Assembly: GCA_945867875.1 (NCBI GenBank)
Contig: CAMBJF010000129.1
Span: forward strand, 1 to 6,656
Reading direction: 5' to 3'
Length of the DNA stretch: 6,656 nt
Origin: an uncultured Ruminococcus sp.
GTDB taxonomy: Bacteria > Bacillota > Clostridia > Oscillospirales > Ruminococcaceae
In this document: one piece after another, positions 1-6,627 of the stretch
How positions within the stretch are numbered: position 1 is the stretch's first letter
Layout of the letters: every line of letters begins with the position of its first letter
Made by a program: the position numbers and the translations under genes
Notes under the pieces: model-generated
Told to the model about the DNA's origin: nothing
Databases searched by the model: none
Seen by the model: the letters and a program-made list of their open reading frames with translations, nothing else

Positions 1-104
1 CCATAACCCCGATGGCGGACAGAGTTATCAAGATAAAGAACAGCAAGGTGGCAAAAATTTCCCTCAACCCCAATCCCACACCTGTTGAGAAGATAGAATG
101 GTAG
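1..104 (+). CDS. ABC transporter ATP-binding protein, C-terminal end (partial)
   Basis: Reading from base 3, 33 codons are open up to the TAG at 102-104. The peptide begins ITPMADRVIKIKNSKV and ends PTPVEKIEW. This is the usual tail of MacB/LolD/YknY-type ABC ATPases: the MADRVI(x)I(x)(S/N)G-like strand after the H-loop, then a short tail with PVE-IEW. These ATPases are about 220-230 residues long, so all nucleotide-binding motifs (Walker A and B, signature, H-loop) lie to the left of the window. The large FtsX-type permease starts 11 bases after the stop. The two are very probably co-transcribed, this protein energising the permease from the cytoplasmic face. The family call rests only on the tail and the neighbour, so the substrate cannot be stated. 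Confidence 0.85.
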   Translation, partial: ITPMADRVIKIKNSKVAKISLNPNPTPVEKIEW

Positions 105-115
105 GTCGGCGGCTT

Positions 116-3100
116 ATGAAGAATATGTTGTTGCAGAATACTTTCAGAAGTATAAAAAAAGCTCCGGGGCGCTTCGTGGCAATTGCCGCAATCATCGCCC
201 TCAGCTGTGCTTTTTACTCGGGAGTAAAGGCTGCCAGCCCCGATATGAAAGCCTCTGCCTGGGAGTATTACGATAATCAGGCTCTTGCGGATATTCAAAT
301 AAAATCCACTCTCGGATTCAATGACGGCGACTGCGAAAAGCTTCTTGAAAATGATGAATTTTCAGCAGGCTATGCGGGATATTCCGCCGACCTTTTCACA
401 GACTGTGAGCAGGGAAGTGCCGTAATAAAGGTAATGTCCTATTCCGAGGATTATCCGCTGAATAAGCTTTATCTCACTGAGGGCAGACTTCCTCAGAATT
501 CCGGCGAATGTGTTGCCGATTCGCTGCCAAGGGATAAGGTGTCCTACAAAATAGGCGACAAGATAACATTTTATGCCGAGAATGCCGATGAAACTTCGGA
601 TTATCTCAATGTGACCGAATATACCGTTGTCGGTCTTGCCCAGTCACCCCTTTATGTAAACTATGAGCGTGGAGTTTCAACCATCGGCACAGGCAAGGTC
701 AGCGCATTTGTTTATATCCCCGAAGAGGATTTTGCCCTTGATGCATACACCGACATTTATCTGACCGTGGGCAAAGCTCACGAAAGCGATGTTGCGCCCT
801 TTTCGGATAAGTATGAAAATATAGTTTCCGAGGGGGAGTATCTTGCCGAAACGCTTGCAGACAGCTTCCTTTCAGAGCGTGAGCAGGCTGTCCGTGACAA
901 GGCGGACGAATCTCTTTCGGAAGCAAAGGAAAAGCTCGCCGACGGCGAAAAGAAGCTTGATGACGGCAATGCAGAGTACAGCAAGGGCCTCAGGGACTAT
1001 AACAGTGCCTATGACGAGATGAAAGCAAAGCGTGACGAGCTTGACTCCGCCAAAGCTGAATATGATGACGGCATTGCACAGCTTGATGAACAGCAGGCAA
1101 AATTACAGGAACTGTATGATACCTGCCCCCGAATCGACAATATCATCAAAAGCTATAACAATATTTATATGAAAGTGCTGCCCGAGGAGCTTCTGAGCGT
1201 TCTCAGGGACATTCAGCGTATTTACGATGACAATGATGTGGAAGCCTCCATATCCGATCTTTTGGCGGTATATATCATCACCGCCCCCGATCGTGACCCA
1301 ACTTCAAAAGCAGCCGCAGAAGCTGCCATAACAGGAGCAAATGAGCAGGTCAGGGCAGCGTCGGAAGCGGCTCTTACTCAGATAAAAAATCAGCGCTGGG
1401 TCCTTGATGAATCCGCAAAGCAGTTTGAAGAAGCCGAAACAGCTCTCACTGATTACGAAAAAGAACTTGCGGACGCAAAGCACGATCTTGATGATGCCAA
1501 GAAACAGCTTGATGATGCACAGGCTCAGATAGACGAAGCAAACGGTGAGATAACCGATGCCGAAACTGACATTGAAGATATGCTGAACGACAAGAAATGG
1601 TACGTATGGAACAGGGGAGAATGGGATCCCGACTGTTCTTCCTATGGCAGTGATGCAGAAAGAGTTGACTCCATTGCCGCTGTGTTCCCCGTTTTCTTTA
1701 TCGTTATAGCAGCCCTTGTATGCTGCACAACAATGTCCCGAATGGTTGAGGAGCAGAGGACAGAGGCGGGAACGATGAAGGCGCTGGGCTTCAGCTCAGG
1801 AGCTATCATTGGGCAGTATGTCCTTTATGCATCTCTTGCAAGCGTTATCGGAAGCGTTGTAGGCACAATAATAGGGTTCCCGCTTCTCCCCACGATAATT
1901 TTCCGATGCTACCGCACAATGTACAATATCCCGATATTTGAAGCGCCCTTCAAGCCCCTCTTTGCCCTCGGCTGCTGCGGCGTGGCACTTCTCTGCACAG
2001 GACTTTCGGCGGTATATACCTCCTGCGTTGAGCTTACATCTGTTCCCGCAGCGCTTATCCGTCCCAAGCCCCCAAAGAGCGGCAAAAGGATTTTGCTTGA
2101 AAATATAGGCTTTATCTGGAAGAGAATGAAGTTCACTTCCAAGGTGACATTCAGAAATCTCTTCCGCTACAAGAGCAGATTTTTTATGACCATAATCGGC
2201 ATCGGCGGCAGTACGGCTCTTCTTCTCACAGGCTTTGCCCTGAAAGAAGCCATTTCCTGCATAGCCGACAAGCAGTATGACGAAATTTTCCTCTATGATT
2301 CCACTGCCATTCTGAATGACAAGGCTTCCGATGATGAGCTTGCCGAGATTGACAGCATCATTTCATCTGAAAGCGGCATAACCTCATCTATGAAAGCGAT
2401 AATGGAAAACAAGGACGTTTTCGGAGAGGATAACAGCGTTAAGGCAACTGTTCTTGTACCTGATGATCCCGAAAAGCTCAGCGATTATGTTGTTGTAAGA
2501 AAGCGCTCCGACCACACTCCGCTTGTCCTTGAAGACGGCTCGATCATTATGACCGAAAAGCTGGCGCTCCTGCTTGATGTAAAGGCAGGGGATACTGTGT
2601 TCATCGAGGGTGCGGAATCACCGCTGAAAGTTGCAGGTATCGCTGAAAACTACACTTATCATTTTGTGTATATGACCAAGGCAACATACGATGAGACCTT
2701 TGGCGAAGCCGCTCCAAACAGCATACTTCTGAATCTTTCGCCCGATGCAGACAGCGATGAAATATCCTCCGAGCTTATTTCCTGCGATGGAGTTGTATCC
2801 GTTACCGTAAGTGCAAACGGCATAGGTAAGTTCAGAAAGCTTATTTCAAGTCTCGACCTTATAGTAGCGGTCATCGTTATGTTTGCAGGCGCTCTTGCGG
2901 TGGTAATACTTTACAACCTTGCGAACATCAACATCAACGAGCGTACCCGTGAGCTTGCTACAATTAAAGTCCTCGGCTTCTTTGACAACGAAGTTGGAGC
3001 GTATGTTTACAGAGAGAATACCGTTTCCACCATTATCGGAATTATCGTGGGACTATTCGTCGGCGTGTTCTTTGAACATTTCGTTATAGTACGGTCTGAG

Positions 3101-3253
3101 GTTGACGAAGTAATGTTCTCCCGTGATATTCCCTGGTTCTGCTACCTTATGGCGGCTGTGGCGATGATAGTTTTCACCGTCATAGTAAATGTTCTGCTTT
3201 ACTTCAAGCTCAAAAAGATAGATATGGCTTCGTCGATGAAAGCTATTGAATAA
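116..3253 (+). CDS. FtsX-family ABC transporter permease with extracellular coiled-coil domain
   Basis: This 1045-residue membrane protein is the permease partner of the ATPase just upstream. It opens with a short basic segment containing KKAPGRF and a first membrane helix at about 19-39. A large extracellular region (40-515) follows, with two long charged heptad-like stretches at about 250-339 and 398-494. Helices at about 520-540, 566-591 and 613-637 form the first FtsX core, with the coupling motif EEQRTEAGTMKALGF at 545-559. A second half repeats the plan: a helix near 688-714, an extracellular domain to about 907, then helices near 908-932, 970-992 and 1006-1030 with TRELATIKVLGF at 944-955. 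Such two-FtsX-domain proteins of 1000-1200 residues are common in Firmicutes. Related MacB/FtsX systems transmit force to the cell surface rather than moving a small solute. Substrate unknown. I chose ATG 116 because it clears the ATPase stop, has a weak AGG ten bases ahead, and starts at the family's usual MK(x) position. ATG 98 would overlap the ATPase by 7 bases. Confidence 0.93.
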   Translation: MKNMLLQNTFRSIKKAPGRFVAIAAIIALSCAFYSGVKAASPDMKASAWEYYDNQALADIQIKSTLGFNDGDCEKLLENDEFSAGYAGYSADLFTDCEQGSAVIKVMSYSEDYPLNKLYLTEGRLPQNSGECVADSLPRDKVSYKIGDKITFYAENADETSDYLNVTEYTVVGLAQSPLYVNYERGVSTIGTGKVSAFVYIPEEDFALDAYTDIYLTVGKAHESDVAPFSDKYENIVSEGEYLAETLADSFLSEREQAVRDKADESLSEAKEKLADGEKKLDDGNAEYSKGLRDYNSAYDEMKAKRDELDSAKAEYDDGIAQLDEQQAKLQELYDTCPRIDNIIKSYNNIYMKVLPEELLSVLRDIQRIYDDNDVEASISDLLAVYIITAPDRDPTSKAAAEAAITGANEQVRAASEAALTQIKNQRWVLDESAKQFEEAETALTDYEKELADAKHDLDDAKKQLDDAQAQIDEANGEITDAETDIEDMLNDKKWYVWNRGEWDPDCSSYGSDAERVDSIAAVFPVFFIVIAALVCCTTMSRMVEEQRTEAGTMKALGFSSGAIIGQYVLYASLASVIGSVVGTIIGFPLLPTIIFRCYRTMYNIPIFEAPFKPLFALGCCGVALLCTGLSAVYTSCVELTSVPAALIRPKPPKSGKRILLENIGFIWKRMKFTSKVTFRNLFRYKSRFFMTIIGIGGSTALLLTGFALKEAISCIADKQYDEIFLYDSTAILNDKASDDELAEIDSIISSESGITSSMKAIMENKDVFGEDNSVKATVLVPDDPEKLSDYVVVRKRSDHTPLVLEDGSIIMTEKLALLLDVKAGDTVFIEGAESPLKVAGIAENYTYHFVYMTKATYDETFGEAAPNSILLNLSPDADSDEISSELISCDGVVSVTVSANGIGKFRKLISSLDLIVAVIVMFAGALAVVILYNLANININERTRELATIKVLGFFDNEVGAYVYRENTVSTIIGIIVGLFVGVFFEHFVIVRSEVDEVMFSRDIPWFCYLMAAVAMIVFTVIVNVLLYFKLKKIDMASSMKAIE

Positions 3254-3284
3254 TAGGCAGAATCAACATAAAAAGAGACCGGCT

Positions 3285-3294
3285 ATTGTACAAT
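3285..3294. promoter_or_regulatory. Short perfect palindrome upstream of the SulP promoter (possible operator)
   Basis: ATTGTACAAT is a perfect 10-base inverted repeat lying 17 bases before the -35 box of the SulP promoter. The spacer of that promoter contains a second palindrome, ACAATTGT at 3324-3331, built from the same five-base words ATTGT/ACAAT. This arrangement could bind a dimeric regulator. However, the region is AT-rich, so short palindromes can arise by chance, and no known operator is recognised. Confidence 0.25.
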
Positions 3295-3310
3295 TTAGAT
3301 ATGTTATATA

Positions 3311-3339
3311 TTGACATTTTCCGACAATTGTGATATCAT
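3311..3339 (+). promoter_or_regulatory. Sigma-A-type promoter for the SulP gene
   Basis: A perfect -35 box TTGACA (3311-3316) is followed after exactly 17 bases by TATCAT (3334-3339), five of six matches to the -10 consensus. A TG at 3331-3332 gives an extended -10. Transcription would begin near 3346, leaving a leader of about 65 bases before the start codon at 3411. Its place in the AT-rich gap after the ABC permease indicates that the SulP gene is transcribed on its own. Confidence 0.8.
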
Positions 3340-3354
3340 AAATATTGGTTTGTT

Positions 3355-3392
3355 CGGCGGTGCTGAGTATCAGCTGCCGCCGATTATTTTTT
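3355..3392 (+). terminator. Terminator-like hairpin in the SulP leader
   Basis: CGGCGG (3355-3360) pairs with CCGCCG (3377-3382). After a small internal loop, GCTGA (3362-3366) pairs with TCAGC (3370-3374) around a three-base loop. A T-rich run, TTATTTTTT, follows at 3384-3392, the classic form of an intrinsic terminator. It lies downstream of the SulP promoter and only six bases before the GGAGG ribosome-binding site. It could end read-through from the ABC operon, attenuate SulP transcription, or act as a stable 5' mRNA hairpin. The sequence alone does not decide between these. Confidence 0.65.
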
Positions 3393-3397
3393 GTTAT

Positions 3398-3402
3398 GGA
3401 GG
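3398..3402 (+). promoter_or_regulatory. Ribosome-binding site deciding the SulP start
   Basis: GGAGG lies eight bases before ATG 3411, an ideal distance. The in-frame ATG at 3396 overlaps this element, and the TTG at 3345 precedes the leader hairpin. This element therefore fixes translation initiation at 3411. Confidence 0.85.
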
Positions 3403-3410
3403 CTTTCAAT

Positions 3411-5045
3411 ATGTTGATAGCGGATTATGTCAGGATACTGAAAAAAGAATTTTCGGGGTACAACGGAAAGAAATTCGGCAAAGATGTCCTTGCGGGAATC
3501 ACTGTTGCGGCAGTGGCTCTTCCCCTTGCTCTTGCATTCGGCGTAAGCTCAGGCGCAACAGCTGCTTCGGGACTTGTTACCGCAATAATCTCAGGACTTA
3601 TCATTGGCGTGCTTTCGGGTGCGTCCTATCAGATAAGCGGACCCACGGGCGCAATGACCGCCATACTGGTCTCACTTGTGGCTCAGTACGGAATGCAGGG
3701 CGTATTTGTGGCAAGCCTTATGGCAGGCGTGATACTTCTCCTCTGCGGAATATTCAAGCTGGGCGGACTTGTTTCCTACCTGCCCTCGCCCGTAATAACA
3801 GGCTTTACAAGCGGTATCGCCATTATTATCGCCCTCGGTCAGATAGATAACCTTACAGGAATGAAATCCTCGGGACTTACCAATCTTGCAAAGATAGCAA
3901 GCTATTTCACCACTCCTCAGACCGTTAATTTCACATCTCTTATCATCGGTCTCTGCGTTATTGTGTTTATGTTTGTTTACCCCAAGAAGCTGGGTCAGTA
4001 CTGCCCCGGTTCACTTGCAGCCATAATCATCGCAACTGCGGCAAATCTTATCTTCAAGTTTGATGTCAACACCGTCGGTGCGATCCCCAAAACAATTTTC
4101 CTTGATGACCGTCTTTCATTTGCTGAGTTTGATATGTCAAATATTAGCCACCTTATCGTTCCCGCAGTGTCCATTGCGGCTCTCGGACTTATCGAATCGC
4201 TCCTCTGCGGTGCTTCCGCAGGCAGAATGAAGAACGAGAAGCTCAATGCTGATGTTGAGCTTGTTGCACAGGGAATAGGCAATATCCTGCTGCCTTTCTT
4301 CGGCGGCGTTCCAGCAACAGCGGCTATCGCACGTACAAGCGTCGCTATCAAGAGCGGTGGCGAAACAAGGCTCACTTCCGTTATCCACGCAATCGTGCTT
4401 CTGCTTTCAATGTTCGTTCTCGGCGATGTAATGTCAAACATTCCTCTTTCGGCTCTTGCAGGCGTTCTTATCGTAACTGCATGGAGAATGAACGAGTGGA
4501 AAACCATCAAGTCCATTTTCAGCAAGAAGCTCAAAACAGCAATGTTCCAGTTTCTTATCACAATGGCTGCGACCGTTGTTTTCGACCTTACAAAGGCTAT
4601 CCTTATCGGCGTTGTTTTCTCCCTTATTATGTTCGTTGTAAAGGTTTCGGATATGCAGGTAACTGTTGCAGATGTTGACCCCGAAAAGCTTGATATGGAC
4701 AACGTTGACCCCGAAAAGCTCAAATTCACAAGCGTTGTTTACATCACAGGCCCTCTCTATTTCGGAACCTGCGCAAAGCTGGAGGATAAGGTATCATCTC
4801 TCGGCGACAGCTATAACATCATTTTCTCCATGCGTGGAGTTACCGTTGCGGACATTTCGGGAATCGAAGCACTCCACGAATACTGCGAGAGACTTATCTC
4901 ACAGGGCAGAATGGTTTACTTCTCCTGCGTACAGCCCTCTGTAATGGACCTTTTCGAGCGCACAGGACTTAAGGAAGACCGTTTCAAGCACAATATGTTC
5001 TTCTGGAGCACAGACAAGGTTTTCGAGCATATTTCAAATCTTTGA
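3411..5045 (+). CDS. SulP-family anion permease with C-terminal STAS domain
   Basis: This 544-residue inner-membrane transporter belongs to the SulP (SLC26-like) family, whose bacterial members carry sulfate, bicarbonate or dicarboxylates, usually by proton or sodium symport. Roughly a dozen hydrophobic segments fill residues 23-412. The first helix carries the family's DVLAGITVAAVALPLALAFG signature, SGPTGA is at 76-81 and GGVPATAAIART at 298-309. The last part (about 438-544) is a cytoplasmic STAS domain with DISGIEAL at 481-488; Ser483 is at the position equivalent to the phosphorylated serine of SpoIIAA-type anti-anti-sigma factors. The linker between membrane part and STAS contains VDPEKL twice (422-427 and 432-437). 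Length and architecture are complete and typical. The gene has its own promoter and terminator, so it looks monocistronic. The substrate cannot be told from sequence; nearby genes do not point to sulfate assimilation or carbon fixation. Confidence 0.95.
   Translation: MLIADYVRILKKEFSGYNGKKFGKDVLAGITVAAVALPLALAFGVSSGATAASGLVTAIISGLIIGVLSGASYQISGPTGAMTAILVSLVAQYGMQGVFVASLMAGVILLLCGIFKLGGLVSYLPSPVITGFTSGIAIIIALGQIDNLTGMKSSGLTNLAKIASYFTTPQTVNFTSLIIGLCVIVFMFVYPKKLGQYCPGSLAAIIIATAANLIFKFDVNTVGAIPKTIFLDDRLSFAEFDMSNISHLIVPAVSIAALGLIESLLCGASAGRMKNEKLNADVELVAQGIGNILLPFFGGVPATAAIARTSVAIKSGGETRLTSVIHAIVLLLSMFVLGDVMSNIPLSALAGVLIVTAWRMNEWKTIKSIFSKKLKTAMFQFLITMAATVVFDLTKAILIGVVFSLIMFVVKVSDMQVTVADVDPEKLDMDNVDPEKLKFTSVVYITGPLYFGTCAKLEDKVSSLGDSYNIIFSMRGVTVADISGIEALHEYCERLISQGRMVYFSCVQPSVMDLFERTGLKEDRFKHNMFFWSTDKVFEHISNL
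4674..4720 (+). repeat. Short direct repeat inside the SulP gene (VDPEKL twice)
   Basis: The 17 bases GTTGACCCCGAAAAGCT occur at 4674-4690 and again, identically, at 4704-4720, a period of 30 bases. The repeat is in frame and duplicates VDPEKL in the linker between the last membrane helix and the STAS domain. Exact identity at the DNA level suggests a recent ten-codon duplication in a flexible linker. Confidence 0.8.
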
Positions 5046-5061
5046 TGCATACATAGAAAAT

Positions 5062-5100
5062 GCGGCAGCTGCGATATTTTCACAGCTGCCGCTATTTTTA
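5062..5100. terminator. Bidirectional intrinsic terminator between the convergent SulP and GH44 genes
   Basis: GCGGCAGCTG (5062-5071) pairs perfectly with CAGCTGCCGC (5083-5092) around an 11-base loop. For plus-strand transcripts the stem is followed by TATTTTTATTT; for minus-strand transcripts the A-run at 5057-5060 supplies a short U-tract. It sits 16 bases after the SulP stop codon and immediately beyond the GH44 stop, so it can serve both genes. Confidence 0.9.
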
Positions 5101-6627
5101 TTTGTTGTTCTTGTCAAAGAATAATACGTAAACCATTCCGCCTATCACTGTCAGACACATAAGGCTGACAAGTATTTTCAGAACAAGGGGAACTTTTTGT
5201 GAGCTGTCTTTTTCAGCAGAGATGTCAGAAACATCTTCACTTTCATTATTGCTTTCAGAAACATAGCTTTCGGAATTTATTTCAGTTTCGGAACTCATTT
5301 CTTCATAAGACGTGTCCGTGTGATTTTCATAATCGGTGAGGTCGGGAACTGTTTCATCGGAGGGCTCAACGGGAACATTATCAAAATTTTCCTCGGAAAC
5401 AGTTTCTGTTGCCGTTCCTTCTGCGATTTCCTCTGCAGAGACATCTGACGATACATCAGAATTTTCGGGGTCATCAAGTACAATGTCTTCGGGGGCTGTG
5501 CTCCATACGCTTTCGCTGATGTCGCTGTCCTCGGGGGTCTGAGCCCTTAACACCAGCATATACACACTTAAGGTATCAGCTGTGAAAGATATCTTATTAT
5601 CCTCATTTTCAAAGTTTTCAATGTCAGTTTCGTATATCGAAGCGTCAGAACTGTCAATTGCATAGACATTTTCAAGTTCGTATGTAAATTCGTCAGAATT
5701 CAGCTCTATCTCAAAGCCTTTTGTGTTCACCATCTGCTTGTTTGTCACTATGATCCTCAAAACATCTGGCTCATCGCTGTCAACTGCGGCATAAACCGAG
5801 CTCATAGTGTCGTTTCCGTTGTCTGCATAAACAAGATGATCGCCAAAGCCGCTGCCATTGCCATCATAATTTGTAAAAAGATTGAGCGCGGCTTTCTGGA
5901 AAGGATAATCCTCCGTCTGCGGCGAAAGGCAGGCAAGGTAAACTTCCTGTGATGCAAAGGTTCCCAGTGCGTCTGTTTCGGCAATAGCACCGCTCATATT
6001 TCCGCCGCCGCCGAAATCATACTCGGAGAATGACAGCCTTGTTTTGGGGTAATTCATTCGGATAGATGCCTGAAGCGTCGGAATAACAGGGGTAAACTGC
6101 TTATACATCATCACAACATTTGAAGCTTCTGTATAATCCGAATCCCACAGCGTCCTTACCGCCTGCATTCTGAATGCATTGGAAAATTCATCATTTCCTG
6201 TCAGAACGTCCACACCGAGAGGAGTTTGGGCCTCCGTATAATAATGAACATCAAGCACATCAAGAAGACGATAGCCCGCTTCGGCGCTTTTTGCCCTCAT
6301 TCCGCTGAGATAATAGTCAATGAACCAAGAATATTCATTCTGAGGATCGGCAGCACGTCCCGACCTGTTTCCAAGGTCGATGCAGCCTTTAAGTCCGCTA
6401 AGAGATGGTCCAAATACAAAAGCGTTGCTGTCAATTGCCTTGACTGCATTTGCAAGCTCGGCTGATTTTTCCACAAGCTCTGTAAATGTAACAGGCTCCT
6501 GATCTATAACAGGAAAATTCTCAGACCATTTATCCGGTTCGCTGTCAAGGAAATAGCCGTTGATGCCGCCTTCCGATGACGAACCAAAGCGATTTACGAT
6601 AAAACTTACGTATTCATCAATATAAAC
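5098..6627 (-). CDS. GH44 endoglucanase/xyloglucanase, membrane-anchored, 5'-truncated
   Basis: Residues are counted from the false ATG at 6642; genomic coding starts at residue 6. The protein is the C-terminal part of a family 44 glycoside hydrolase, which cleaves beta-1,4-glucans such as xyloglucan and cellulose outside the cell. Visible family motifs are GYFLDSEPDKW with the presumed acid/base Glu35, RLLDVLDVHYYTEAQ, and LSFSEYDFGGGGNMSGAIAE with the presumed nucleophile Glu207. The 172-residue spacing agrees with Glu186/Glu359 of Clostridium thermocellum Cel44A. A beta-sandwich domain ends near 366. A linker (369-477) rich in Asp, Glu, Ser and Thr, with no Lys or Arg, leads to a hydrophobic helix (484-509) and the tail DKNNK. 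I see no dockerin, LPXTG signal or carbohydrate-binding module. About 150 N-terminal catalytic residues and any signal peptide are missing because the assembly ends here. Ser34 replaces the Asn normal before the acid/base Glu. Confidence 0.92.
   Translation of the reverse strand, partial: VYIDEYVSFIVNRFGSSSEGGINGYFLDSEPDKWSENFPVIDQEPVTFTELVEKSAELANAVKAIDSNAFVFGPSLSGLKGCIDLGNRSGRAADPQNEYSWFIDYYLSGMRAKSAEAGYRLLDVLDVHYYTEAQTPLGVDVLTGNDEFSNAFRMQAVRTLWDSDYTEASNVVMMYKQFTPVIPTLQASIRMNYPKTRLSFSEYDFGGGGNMSGAIAETDALGTFASQEVYLACLSPQTEDYPFQKAALNLFTNYDGNGSGFGDHLVYADNGNDTMSSVYAAVDSDEPDVLRIIVTNKQMVNTKGFEIELNSDEFTYELENVYAIDSSDASIYETDIENFENEDNKISFTADTLSVYMLVLRAQTPEDSDISESVWSTAPEDIVLDDPENSDVSSDVSAEEIAEGTATETVSEENFDNVPVEPSDETVPDLTDYENHTDTSYEEMSSETEINSESYVSESNNESEDVSDISAEKDSSQKVPLVLKILVSLMCLTVIGGMVYVLFFDKNNK

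Noticed and set aside
98..115. ATG 98 as the permease start
   Set aside because: It overlaps the ATPase coding end by 7 bases, lacks a good ribosome-binding site, and adds MVGRRL, which does not look like the family's usual N-terminus. ATG 116 fits better.
3345..3410. Upstream TTG 3345 or ATG 3396 as the SulP start
   Set aside because: TTG 3345 lies before the leader hairpin and essentially at the transcription start, without a ribosome-binding site. ATG 3396 overlaps the GGAGG element that serves ATG 3411.
3311..3850. Plus-strand open frame of 179 codons overlapping the SulP leader and 5' end
   Set aside because: It is an out-of-frame shadow beginning at the TTG of the -35 box. Its Cys/Arg-rich translation resembles no protein family.
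3995..4729. Long minus-strand open frame of 244 codons inside the SulP gene
   Set aside because: It lies wholly antisense to a clear SulP coding region and its translation shows no recognisable domain. The frame is open because of the codon bias of the real gene.
6001..6011. Repeated CCG triplets at 6002-6012 as a simple repeat of interest
   Set aside because: They encode the Gly-rich part of the conserved EYDFGGGG motif after the GH44 nucleophile, so coding constraint explains them.
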